A DNA stretch of 64,000 nucleotides from Ferrovibrio sp964218355 (GTDB lineage: Bacteria; Pseudomonadota; Alphaproteobacteria; Ferrovibrionales; Ferrovibrionaceae), in the NCBI RefSeq assembly GCF_964218355.1, contig NZ_CAXPMC010000020.1, positions 62,001 through 126,000 on the forward strand, read 5' to 3'. Below are positions 1 through 7,740 of the stretch, piece by piece; within the stretch, counting starts at the first letter, position 1, and every line of letters begins with the position of its first letter. A model generated the notes under the pieces. It saw only the letters and a program-made list of their open reading frames with translations. It did not search any database and was not told the DNA's origin. The translations under genes were made by a program, and so were the position numbers.

Positions 1-46
1 CGTCGTACAGCCCCTCCACCAACGCGGAAAACTGGCGCAGATCCAT
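1..46 (-). CDS. N-terminus of a probable LuxR-type HTH regulator (partial)
   Basis: Only the first 15 codons are inside the window; the reading frame begins MDLRQFSALVEGLYD and runs off the left edge. A GGGGG stretch just upstream of the ATG could serve as ribosome binding site. The opening FSALVEGLY resembles the N-terminus of the long LuxR-family regulators common in alphaproteobacteria, which carry an N-terminal sensory region and a C-terminal GerE-type helix-turn-helix, but 15 residues cannot establish this. It is divergent from the small secreted protein that starts at 255. Confidence 0.35.
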   Translation of the reverse strand, partial: MDLRQFSALVEGLYD

Positions 47-132
47 GCTACCCCCATCCCGCCGTTCCCGGCCGTGCCCCCGCACGGCGCCACTCTGGCA
101 CACCAATAGGTTTATTGGCAGGAATTTTCTTT

Positions 133-156
133 GGCATACCCCGTTCGGGGGATGCC
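133..156. promoter_or_regulatory. Hairpin in the divergent intergenic region
   Basis: GGCATACCCC and GGGGGATGCC form a 10-bp stem with one mismatch around a GTTC tetraloop. A second, shorter inverted repeat (CCAATA / TATTGG) lies at 103-118. The pair sits between a divergent regulator fragment and the gene at 255. No T-tract follows the hairpin, so an operator or 5' leader structure is more likely than a terminator. Function is inferred. Confidence 0.4.
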
Positions 157-254
157 GCCGGCCTGGGCGATGAATACCGGTAGACCGGGGAATAGGCGAT
201 GCAGGGAGATCTGGCATCGGTATCGCCCCGCTACTTAACCGGGAGATCGATGAG

Positions 255-524
255 ATGAAAATGTCACTGGTGCTCGTCGCCGCAGCCATGCTGCTGGGCG
301 CGCCTGCCGTTCAGGCGGCGGAGGATCCGGCCGAGGTGGATGCGGTGGTGGCCGCCACCAAGGCGGCCAATCCCGAAGTCTGCAAGGGCGGCGCCGCCGG
401 CATTACCGCCGCAGTCAGCGCCCAGGTCCGGTCGCTGGCGCAGGCCGGCAAGATCAAGGGCAATCCGCAGGCGGTCGGCGCCGAGGCGGGCCAGAAGCTC
501 AGCAGGAGCTGCATGGGCGGCTAA
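255..524 (+). CDS. Small secreted protein, function unknown (89 aa)
   Basis: The product has a clear Sec signal peptide (KM followed by LVLVAAAMLLGAPAVQA, cleavage expected near residue 21-22). The short mature part is Ala/Gly-rich and has two cysteines (C43 and C86), which could form one disulfide in the periplasm. A GGGAG at 241-245 lies nine bases before the ATG and fixes the start; the nearby ATG at 250 is followed at once by a stop. I recognise no family. It precedes a lipoprotein gene on the same strand by 70 bases, so both may be minor envelope components. Confidence 0.7.
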   Translation: MKMSLVLVAAAMLLGAPAVQAAEDPAEVDAVVAATKAANPEVCKGGAAGITAAVSAQVRSLAQAGKIKGNPQAVGAEAGQKLSRSCMGG

Positions 525-594
525 ACCGCTGCATGCCGGACAAGGCCGCCGCCGGGTTTCGGCCGGGTGGCGGCCGATGCCTGGTGGGAGAGGG

Positions 595-1197
595 ATGATG
601 AGAAACCTGGCTGTGGCCGTGTTGGCCCTGATGACACTGGCGGCCTGCGCGACCAGCCAGAATGCGCAGCCGCTGGCGACGCCGCTGCCGCCGGCACCGC
701 TGCCGGACTACAGGGTCGGCGACCGCTTCCTGTTCAAGGTCGGCCCGATCGAGGACCTGCAGAGCGTGATTGCGGTCGAGGCCGACATCATCACCTACCA
801 GACCCGCGTGTTCGGCACCGTGCGGCAGTCGCGGGCCTTTGCCAATCCTGCCAACTGGTCGGGCGGCTCTTTCGCGGGGCCGATGAAGGTCGAGACGGAA
901 GGCCGCATCGACAGCCTGTTTCCGCTGCGGGTCGGCAATGTCGCGACCACGAAGGGCGTCAATGAATTCGCCGGCCGGACCACCAAATTCACGCTGACCT
1001 GCCGGGTGCCGCGGCAGGAGAGCATCACGGTGACGGCCGGGCGGTTCGACACCATCGTTGTCGAATGCGAATACGTCCACGAGCTCGGCTCGTACTTTTT
1101 CACCTACTGGTACGCGCCCGCCGTCGGCCATTGGGTGGCGGTGCGTCGCGACGGCCGCTATCAGGAGCTGGCCTCCTGGACACGGGCCGGACAGTAA
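595..1197 (+). CDS. Outer-membrane-type lipoprotein, function unknown (200 aa)
   Basis: The frame is open further upstream, but the start is placed at the double ATG (595 or 598) behind a GGGAGAGGG stretch. It gives MMRNLAVAVLALMTLAAC, a textbook lipoprotein signal with lipobox LAAC, so Cys18 is probably lipidated. The next residues are not Asp at +2, so transport to the outer membrane is expected. A Pro/Leu-rich linker (residues about 25-40) leads to a folded domain beginning YRVGDRFLF. The rest contains three tight GR-turns and aromatic-rich strands, suggesting a beta-rich periplasmic domain. No family is recognised. Confidence 0.75.
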   Translation: MMRNLAVAVLALMTLAACATSQNAQPLATPLPPAPLPDYRVGDRFLFKVGPIEDLQSVIAVEADIITYQTRVFGTVRQSRAFANPANWSGGSFAGPMKVETEGRIDSLFPLRVGNVATTKGVNEFAGRTTKFTLTCRVPRQESITVTAGRFDTIVVECEYVHELGSYFFTYWYAPAVGHWVAVRRDGRYQELASWTRAGQ

Positions 1198-1290
1198 GCG
1201 CCACAGTGAGCGCCTTCGCCTGTCTCTGGTCAGCGCCCCGCAGGGCGGGCTAGTCTTCCGGTACAGGAATTCCGGGAGGAGAACAGGCGT

Positions 1291-2079
1291 ATGGGCGGCG
1301 GATCGGACAGGGTGGCATTGGTGACCGGTGCGGCGCGCGGTCTCGGGCTGGCGGCAGCGACGAAATTCCTCGCCGAGGGCTGGAGCGTCGCCATGCTCGA
1401 CGTTCTGGGGGATACCCTGCGGCATGCGGAGAAGGCGCTGGCGGCACCGGGGCGGACGCTGGCCATTGAGGCCGATGTCTCCGACCCGGCCGCCGTGCAT
1501 GCCGCCGTGCAGCAGGCGAAGCAGCATTTCGGCCGCATCGACGCGCTGGTCAACAATGCGGGCATCGCCATCTTCAAGCCGATCCTCGAGGTCAGTCTCG
1601 AAGACTGGCAGCGCGTCATGGCAGTGAACCTGACCGGGCCGTTCCTGATGACCCAGGCGACGGCGCCGGTCATGCGCGACCAGGGCGGCGGCGCCATCGT
1701 CAACATCACCTCGATCTCCGGCCTGCGCGCCTCGACCTTGCGTGTCGCCTACGGCACCAGCAAGGCCGGGCTGGCGCATCTGACCAAGCAGCAGGCGGCC
1801 GAGCTCGGCGAATACGGTATCCGCGTCAACGCCGTGGCGCCGGGGCCGGTGGATACCGCCATGGCGAAAGCCGTGCACACGCCGGAAATCCGCGCCGACT
1901 ATCACGACCACATGCCGCTGAACCGCTACGGCCTCGAAAGCGAACTCGCCAACGCGATCTTTTTCCTGTGCAGCGATCAGGCCAGCTTCGTCACCGGGCA
2001 GGTGCTGTGCGTCGATGGCGGCTTTGATTCCACCGGCATCGGCCTGCCGACCCTGCGCGGACAGCGGAAGAACAGCTGA
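1291..2079 (+). CDS. Short-chain dehydrogenase/reductase (SDR), 262 aa
   Basis: This is a classical SDR oxidoreductase with a Rossmann fold. The cofactor loop TGAARGLG starts at residue 12, the NNAG motif is at 88-91, the catalytic Ser is at about 141-143, and Y154 and K158 complete the YxxxK pair. The C-terminal FVTGQVLCVDGG segment is typical of the family, where it closes the substrate pocket. The length matches. Asp37 after the second strand suggests NAD(H) preference, which is an inference. The start has a GGGAGGAG element about 11 bases upstream. The substrate cannot be told: neighbours are an unrelated lipoprotein and the convergent ychJ-like gene. Confidence 0.9.
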   Translation: MGGGSDRVALVTGAARGLGLAAATKFLAEGWSVAMLDVLGDTLRHAEKALAAPGRTLAIEADVSDPAAVHAAVQQAKQHFGRIDALVNNAGIAIFKPILEVSLEDWQRVMAVNLTGPFLMTQATAPVMRDQGGGAIVNITSISGLRASTLRVAYGTSKAGLAHLTKQQAAELGEYGIRVNAVAPGPVDTAMAKAVHTPEIRADYHDHMPLNRYGLESELANAIFFLCSDQASFVTGQVLCVDGGFDSTGIGLPTLRGQRKNS

Positions 2080-2095
2080 CGCTCTGAGAGCGGGG

Positions 2096-2575
2096 TCAGG
2101 CCCGCCCGCAGCATTGCTTGAACTTCCTGCCCGATCCGCAGGGGCAGGGGTCGTTGCGGCCGGGTTTCTTCGCCGGCTGCAGGTCGGTCTCGCCGTCGAC
2201 ATAGACCCAGCCGCCATCCGCCGCGTCACGCCGGAAGCGCGAGCGCTCGCGCAGGGCGCGCATCTGGCCCTGCACCTGGAAGCGCGCAACGAATTCCACG
2301 ATGCCGGTGCTGTCATCCGCGCCGCCGTCCACGGTGTCGAGGATCTCCAGCCCCAGCCATCGCGTCGTCCGCATGCCGGCAAGAATGTCGGCCGCGTCGA
2401 AGCCGGCGCGATGCTCGGGCGCCAGCGTGCGGGCCAGATGCGCGACGTCGCCGCGCGCATAGGCCGTGTAGCGCGAACGCATCAGCGCCAGCGCCGTGGG
2501 GGCAGGCGCGCCGACCAGAATCGGGCCGCAGCAGGCCGCGAAAGACTGGCCGGACTGGCAGGGACAGGACGCCAT
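2096..2575 (-). CDS. ychJ: YchJ family SEC-C motif protein (159 aa)
   Basis: The protein begins CPCQSGQSFAACC and ends with a SEC-C zinc motif, PCPCGSGRKFKQCC, giving cysteine clusters at both termini. The middle holds the YchJ signature around MRSRYTAY followed by an NTF2-like core. SEC-C motifs bind zinc and are known from the SecA C-terminus, where they contact SecB and ribosomes; YchJ itself has no firmly established role. It lies 15 bases downstream of the two-domain isomerase-like gene on the same strand, so the two may be co-transcribed. Confidence 0.88.
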   Translation of the reverse strand: MASCPCQSGQSFAACCGPILVGAPAPTALALMRSRYTAYARGDVAHLARTLAPEHRAGFDAADILAGMRTTRWLGLEILDTVDGGADDSTGIVEFVARFQVQGQMRALRERSRFRRDAADGGWVYVDGETDLQPAKKPGRNDPCPCGSGRKFKQCCGRA

Positions 2576-2590
2576 CGAATGGGCGGCAGC

Positions 2591-3235
2591 TTACGCTGCC
2601 GGCTTCTCGTGATGCTCGGCCGGCCGGGCGAATTGCGGGAAGTTCGGATGCAGCACCAGCGGGATCACGTCGATATTCGTGAAGCAGGGATACAGCGGCA
2701 GGGCGCGGATGCGCGCCGCCACGGTGTCACTGTCCGGCAGGTTCCAGATCACGACGGTGCCGAGCGCATTGCTCTTGCGCCAGATGCCGACCAGTTCGCG
2801 CTTGGCGATGGCATTCTCGGAGGCGCGCCATTCCGCCTGCACCAGATCCTGGAATTTCTCGCCGGCGCGCAGATATTCGATCCGCACATCCACCATGTGC
2901 AGGATGCTGTCGGGCTTCGGTTTGCTGTCCGGCTTTTCATGGGCGGCCGGCGCCTTGGCGAACTGGGGGAAGTTCGGGTGGCCGATCAGCGGCGTGATCG
3001 TCACGCCGGTGAAGAACGGATACAGCGGCATGGCGCGGACCTGGTTGCCCAGCGCCTCGTGGTTCGGCACGTCGAGGATGAACATCGTGCCCATGCCGTT
3101 GGCCTTGCGCCAGATGCCGACGAACTGGCCCTTGGCCAGCAGGTCTTCCTCGACATCCCATTCGGCACGCACCAGCTGCTGCGCCCTGTCGCCCAGCGCC
3201 GAGAAATTGAACGTCACGTCGATCAGAAACAGCAT
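2591..3235 (-). CDS. Tandem muconolactone-isomerase-like protein (214 aa)
   Basis: The protein is an internal duplication. LVRAEW (21-26), VGIWRK (39-44), MPLYP (69-73) and HPNFPQF (86-92) recur at a constant offset of 110 residues as LVQAEW, VGIWRK, LPLYP and HPNFPQF. Each half resembles muconolactone delta-isomerase (CatC/MLI), a small alpha-beta barrel subunit of about 95 residues that forms decamers in the beta-ketoadipate pathway. A Lys/Pro-rich linker (about 96-110) joins the halves. No other aromatic catabolic gene is adjacent, so isomerase activity is doubtful. AAAGGA lies seven bases before the ATG. Confidence 0.8.
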   Translation of the reverse strand: MLFLIDVTFNFSALGDRAQQLVRAEWDVEEDLLAKGQFVGIWRKANGMGTMFILDVPNHEALGNQVRAMPLYPFFTGVTITPLIGHPNFPQFAKAPAAHEKPDSKPKPDSILHMVDVRIEYLRAGEKFQDLVQAEWRASENAIAKRELVGIWRKSNALGTVVIWNLPDSDTVAARIRALPLYPCFTNIDVIPLVLHPNFPQFARPAEHHEKPAA

Positions 3236-3257
3236 GGGTCGTCCTTTGCGTCATTCT

Positions 3258-3365
3258 CGTCATCCCGGCCAGGCGGCGTTTTGCGCCGCGCGAGCCGGGA
3301 TCCCATTCATTCGGTCCCGACAAAATGGGATCCCGGGTCTCCGCTGCGCTCCGCCCGGGATGACG
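3258..3365. repeat. Nested palindromic intergenic element
   Basis: The outer arms CGTCATCCCGG (3258-3268) and CCGGGATGACG (3355-3365) are perfect reverse complements. Inside them, CCGGGATCCCATT (3295-3307) pairs with AATGGGATCCCGG (3324-3336), and GGCG/CGCC runs form further hairpins. The layout resembles the mobile intergenic palindromes common in alphaproteobacterial genomes. It sits between phaC and the isomerase-like gene, both on the minus strand, and could also slow or terminate transcription from phaC. Only one copy is in the window. Confidence 0.7.
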
Positions 3366-3376
3366 GGTAAGAGGGG

Positions 3377-5182
3377 TCAGTCCACAATCCGCTTTTTCAC
3401 ATAGCTGCCCGGCGCGTCCTCGATCGCCTTCAGCTTGCCGGCGCCGGGCTGGCGCGCCGGCACTTTCGGGCCGGATTTCTTCGACAGCCACTTGTCCCAG
3501 TCGTTCCACCAGGAACCGACATGCTCGGTGGCGCCGGCGATCCAGTCCTCGACACTGGCCGGATTGGTCCTGGTGTCGTTCAGCCAGTGCTGGTACTTCT
3601 TGGCATTCGGGTGGTTGATCACGCCGGCGATATGGCCCGAGCCGGCCAGCATGAACCGCACCGGCCCGCCATAGAGATGCGTCGCCTTGTAGACCGAGCG
3701 GCAGGGTGCGATGTGATCCTCGCGGCTGGCCTGCAGGTAGACCGGAATTTTGATCCTGCCGAGATCCAGCTTCTCGCCGGCCAGTTCCAGCTTGCCCGGC
3801 TGCGACAGCAGGTTCTGCTGGTACATGTTGCGCAGGTAGAAGGTGTGCATCTTCGCCGGCATGCGGGTGCAGTCGGCATTCCAGTACAGCAGGTCGAAGG
3901 GGAAGGGCTCCTTGCCCAGCAGGTAGTTGTTGACCACAAAGGACCAGATCAGGTCGTTGGCGCGCAGCATGTTGAAGGTGGTCGCCATCTCGCCGCCGTC
4001 GAGATAGCCCTTTTCGCTCATCTTGCTGTCGAGATATTTCAGCGTGTCGTCGTCGGTGAAGACGCTCAGCTCGCCGGCCTCCGAGAAATCCACCTGCGCG
4101 GCGAAGAAGGTGACCGCCTTGATGCGGTCGTCGCCCTTCGCCGCCATCCAGGCCAGCGTGGAGGCCATCAGGGTGCCGCCGATGCAGTAGCCGATGGCGG
4201 TGACCTCGTCTTCGCCGGTGGCCTTCTTCACCGCATCCAGCCCGTCGAGGATGCCCTCGCGCATGTAGCTCTCGAAGGTCTTGTCGATCAGCGTCTCGTC
4301 GGGCTGGTTCCAGGAGACGACAAAGACCGTGTAGCCCTTTTCCAGCATCCAGCGGATGAAGGAATTCTCCGGCTTCAGGTCGAGGATGTAGAACTTGTTG
4401 ATCCAGGGCGGCACGATGTACAGCGGCCGCTTGTAGACCTGCTCGGTCACCGGCGTGTACTGGATCAGTTGCATCAGGTCGTTCTGGTAGACCACCTTGC
4501 CGGGCGTGACCGCGATGTTGCGGCCGACCTCGAAGGCCTTGGCATCCACCATCTTGACGTTCAGCTTGCCCTTGCCGCGGTCGAGATCCTCCAGCAGGTT
4601 TTCGAGGCCTTTGACCAGGTTCTCGCCGCCGCTGTCCAGGGTGGCGCGCAGCACTTCCGGATTGGTCAGCGGGAAATTCGACGGCGACATCGCGTCGACG
4701 AACTGCCGGGTGTAGAAATCCACTTTCTTTGCCAGTTTGGGGTCCAGCCCGCCGGTCTGGCGCACGGTGTCCTGCATCCAGCGGGCGGTCAGCAGGTAGG
4801 ACTGCTTGAGGAAGTCGAAGACGTGGTTTTCCTGCCAGTCGGGATGCCTGAACCGCTTGTCGCTCTTGTCGGGCTGCACCACCGGCTCGGCGGTCTTGCC
4901 GAGGAAGCGGTCGGCGGTATTCGCCCAGAGGGCGGCGTAGTCCTGCCACAGCTTCGTCTGCAGCTCGGCCAGCCGCTTGGGGTCGGCCATCAGCTGGGCG
5001 GTCATCGCCAGGAAGGCACCGCCCAGATTGAGGGGGTCGGGATGGGGCGGGGATGCCTCGTTCTGCTGGTGGGCGGCAAATTCCGAAAGCAACTTCTGGC
5101 TGCGCTCGGCGATCTTCGCCCAGTTCTGCGCCCAGACGGCCGGGTCGGGGAGTTTGATGTCACTGTCCGGTTGCTTCGCCAT
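3377..5182 (-). CDS. phaC: Class I poly(3-hydroxyalkanoate) synthase PhaC (601 aa)
   Basis: PhaC polymerises (R)-3-hydroxyacyl-CoA, releasing CoA, at the surface of carbonosomes. The lipase-like box GYCIGG (331-336) supplies the nucleophile Cys333. Asp489 (in SREDHIAP) and His517 (in GSGHIAG) complete the triad, and the N-terminal half has the usual PhaC_N region. At 601 residues it is of class I length, which acts without PhaE or PhaR. The ATG at 5182 is chosen over the open frame upstream because AAGGA lies seven bases before it. No phaA, phaB or phasin gene is adjacent, so the precursor enzymes are encoded elsewhere. Confidence 0.96.
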   Translation of the reverse strand: MAKQPDSDIKLPDPAVWAQNWAKIAERSQKLLSEFAAHQQNEASPPHPDPLNLGGAFLAMTAQLMADPKRLAELQTKLWQDYAALWANTADRFLGKTAEPVVQPDKSDKRFRHPDWQENHVFDFLKQSYLLTARWMQDTVRQTGGLDPKLAKKVDFYTRQFVDAMSPSNFPLTNPEVLRATLDSGGENLVKGLENLLEDLDRGKGKLNVKMVDAKAFEVGRNIAVTPGKVVYQNDLMQLIQYTPVTEQVYKRPLYIVPPWINKFYILDLKPENSFIRWMLEKGYTVFVVSWNQPDETLIDKTFESYMREGILDGLDAVKKATGEDEVTAIGYCIGGTLMASTLAWMAAKGDDRIKAVTFFAAQVDFSEAGELSVFTDDDTLKYLDSKMSEKGYLDGGEMATTFNMLRANDLIWSFVVNNYLLGKEPFPFDLLYWNADCTRMPAKMHTFYLRNMYQQNLLSQPGKLELAGEKLDLGRIKIPVYLQASREDHIAPCRSVYKATHLYGGPVRFMLAGSGHIAGVINHPNAKKYQHWLNDTRTNPASVEDWIAGATEHVGSWWNDWDKWLSKKSGPKVPARQPGAGKLKAIEDAPGSYVKKRIVD

Positions 5183-5392
5183 CCGACAGTCCTTATTCTC
5201 GGGCCCGTTTCCTCTGCCGTACGAATCAGGCACTTGCCCGGATTTGCACGACGTGATCTGAGGTTACGGGATCGGTCTGGGCCCCGCAAGACCGAGTTCC
5301 TGAAAGTCCGGCGACGCGGGGTGCGCGAATTGCCGCGCCGGTTTCCGGGCCGCGGTTTTACAGGCTGCAGCGAGTGGTAGGGGGATTTTGAC

Positions 5393-6430
5393 ATGGCAGG
5401 CATCGGCAGGGCTTCCGCCGGAACGGCGACCCGGGGCGCGGTTCGCATGCGCGGCGTGACCATGGCGGTCCTGCTGGCGGTCAGCCTTGGGCTTGGCGCC
5501 TGCTCGGTCCCGGAATGGGCCGACCCCACCGAATGGTTTGCCGGCGACGACACGCCGGCCCCGGCCGGCACTGCCGGCCAGCCGGCCAGCGCCCCGGCCG
5601 ATGCCCGCTTTCCCAATCTCGGCCGGGTGCCGCCGCGGCCGGTGGAGCAGACCACCGCCGGCGAGCGCCAGCAGGCGATCAGCAGCCTGGCCGCCGACAG
5701 CGCCAATGCGAAATACACCGACGAGCAGCTGCGCGCCCGGCCGGCCGACAGCAACACGCCGCCGCCGGCCCCGCGCCAGCCGGTCAGCCAGCTGCCCTCC
5801 GCCGCGCCGGCCCAGCCGGCCGCGCCCCAGCAGGGCGGGGCGGGCCCGGTGACCCTGCAGCCGCCGGCGCCGACCGCGCCGCGGCCCGCCCAGCAGCCGG
5901 CGCCCGCCGCAACGGGCAATGCCGTGGTCGATACTTTCGCCCAGAGCCTGGCCCAGTCCTCGGCCACCACGCTGCCGCCGAACCTGGCCCAGTCCGCCGC
6001 CGGCGGCCAGCCGGGCGCGATGCCGGGCCAGCCGGGCTATGTCGCTCCCGTCGCCGGCCAGCCGGGCGGCAGCCAGCTGCTGGCGGTGATCCGCTTCAGC
6101 AACGGCGACACCGCGCTGGGCAGCGACGACCGCGCGCTGGTGCGCAAGGTGGCGGAGTATTTCAAGGGCCTCAGCGGCAAGGGCCAGCTGCGGGTGATCG
6201 GCTATGCCTCCAGCCGCACCGGCGACATGGAAGCCAGCGCCCATCGCCAGCTCAACTACAGCCTGTCGCAGAAGCGCGCCGAGGCGGTTGCCGCCGAACT
6301 CCGCCGCCGCGGGGTTGCCCGAGCTAGTATCGCGGCGGAGGCCCGCGCCGACGCAGCCCCGGTCTATTACGAGGCCATGCCGCGCGCCGAGAACTATAAC
6401 CGCCGGGTCGAGATCTACCTCACCAACTGA
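5393..6430 (+). CDS. OmpA-family lipoprotein with Pro/Ala-rich linker (345 aa)
   Basis: The N-terminus carries a signal with lipobox LGAC (cysteine near residue 41; a shorter start at the internal Met is possible). Residues about 50-225 are low-complexity Pro/Ala/Gln, long enough to span part of the periplasm. The C-terminal 120 residues form an OmpA-like peptidoglycan-binding domain, with the IRFSNGDT strand, the GYASSRTG turn and the final NRRVEIYL segment. The likely role is to tether outer membrane and cell wall, as in Pal-type proteins. It is divergent from phaC, and GGGGG precedes the chosen ATG. Confidence 0.85.
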   Translation: MAGIGRASAGTATRGAVRMRGVTMAVLLAVSLGLGACSVPEWADPTEWFAGDDTPAPAGTAGQPASAPADARFPNLGRVPPRPVEQTTAGERQQAISSLAADSANAKYTDEQLRARPADSNTPPPAPRQPVSQLPSAAPAQPAAPQQGGAGPVTLQPPAPTAPRPAQQPAPAATGNAVVDTFAQSLAQSSATTLPPNLAQSAAGGQPGAMPGQPGYVAPVAGQPGGSQLLAVIRFSNGDTALGSDDRALVRKVAEYFKGLSGKGQLRVIGYASSRTGDMEASAHRQLNYSLSQKRAEAVAAELRRRGVARASIAAEARADAAPVYYEAMPRAENYNRRVEIYLTN

Positions 6431-6519
6431 GCAGATCACGACCGAGGAATGGCGGGGGCGCGGGGCGGAAAGCTGCCGCGCCTTCGTGCAACTGGACCCC
6501 TGTTTCCTGGACCTGACCA

Positions 6520-7740
6520 ATGGATACCGAGTTTTACCGCATCAAGCGCCTGCCGCCCTACGTGTTCGAGGAAGTGAACCGGATGAAGGCGCAGGCCCGC
6601 GCCCGCGGCGAGGACATCATCGATTTCGGCATGGGCAACCCGGACAACCCGACGCCGCCGCATATCGTCGCCAAGCTGGTCGAGGCGGCGCAGAATCCGC
6701 GTGCCCACCGCTATTCGTCCAGCCGCGGCGTGCCCGGCTTGCGCAAGGCGCTGGCCAATTATTACGGCCGCCGCTTCGGCGTCGAGCTGGATCCTGAAAA
6801 GGAAGCCATCGTCACGCTGGGTTCCAAGGAGGGGCTGGCCAACCTCGCCATGGCGATCTCGGCACCGGGCGACACCGTGCTGGCGCCGAACCCGAGCTAT
6901 CCGATGCATGCCTTCGGCTTTGTCATTGCCGGCGCCAATGTGCGCAGCGTGCCGATCGGGCCGGGCTTCGATTTCTTCGCCGGCCTGGACCGTGCCTACC
7001 GCCATTCCGTGCCGGCGCCGATCGCCCTGATCGTCAGTTTCCCGGCCAACCCGACCGCGATGACCGTCGATCTGGCCTTCTACGAGGCGATCGTCGATTT
7101 CGCCAAGAAGCGTAACATCTGGGTGATCTCGGATCTGGCCTATTCGGAAATCTATTTCGATGGCAACCCGCCACCCTCGATCCTGCAGGTGAAGGGCGCC
7201 AAGGATGTGGCCATCGAGTTCACCTCGCTGTCCAAGACCTACAACATGCCGGGCTGGCGCATCGGCTTCGGTGCCGGCAATCCGACGCTGGTCGGCGCGC
7301 TGGCCCGCGTGAAGTCGTATCTGGATTACGGTGCCTTCACGCCGATCCAGGTGGCGGCCACCGCGGCGCTGAACGGTCCGCAGGACTGCGTCGAGGATAT
7401 CCGCAGGACCTACAAGGCGCGCCGCGACGTGCTGGTGAAGGGCCTGAATGCCGCCGGCTGGGCAATCCCGATGCCGAATGCCTCGATGTTCTGCTGGGCA
7501 CCGATCCCGGACCGCTATGCCCATCTCGGCTCGGTGGAGTTTTCTAAGCTGCTGTTGCGCGAGGCCGAGGTCGCGGTCGCTCCGGGCATCGGTTTCGGCG
7601 AATACGGCGACAACTTCGTGCGGCTGGCCTTCGTCGAGAACGAGCACCGCACTCGCCAGGCGGTGAAGAACATCCGCAAGCTGCTGGGATCGCCCTCCAA
7701 CCCGCCGGCCCCCGAGGGCAAGGCGGCCGCCAATGACTAA
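6520..7740 (+). CDS. PLP-dependent class I/II aminotransferase (AlaC / LL-diaminopimelate aminotransferase-like)
   Basis: This is a fold-type I aminotransferase of 406 residues. Lys239 in SLSKTYNMPGWR is the Schiff-base lysine. An upstream NPDNPTPPH motif, the SFPANPTA motif and the late VRLAF segment with its arginine complete the family signature. Close relatives are annotated as alanine transaminase AlaC or LL-diaminopimelate aminotransferase; the sequence alone does not fix the amino donor. It overlaps hom by eight bases, so coupling to aspartate-family amino acid synthesis is likely. Confidence 0.9.
   Translation: MDTEFYRIKRLPPYVFEEVNRMKAQARARGEDIIDFGMGNPDNPTPPHIVAKLVEAAQNPRAHRYSSSRGVPGLRKALANYYGRRFGVELDPEKEAIVTLGSKEGLANLAMAISAPGDTVLAPNPSYPMHAFGFVIAGANVRSVPIGPGFDFFAGLDRAYRHSVPAPIALIVSFPANPTAMTVDLAFYEAIVDFAKKRNIWVISDLAYSEIYFDGNPPPSILQVKGAKDVAIEFTSLSKTYNMPGWRIGFGAGNPTLVGALARVKSYLDYGAFTPIQVAATAALNGPQDCVEDIRRTYKARRDVLVKGLNAAGWAIPMPNASMFCWAPIPDRYAHLGSVEFSKLLLREAEVAVAPGIGFGEYGDNFVRLAFVENEHRTRQAVKNIRKLLGSPSNPPAPEGKAAAND

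Noticed and set aside
499..2460. A 653-codon open frame on the minus strand across the lipoprotein, SDR and YchJ genes.
   Set aside because: It is a shadow of three real genes in high-GC DNA. Its protein is Arg/Pro/Ala-rich without domains, and it has no ribosome binding site.
3521..5380. A 619-codon open frame antisense to phaC.
   Set aside because: phaC has catalytic residues, a proper start and codon use. The antisense product has no recognisable domain.
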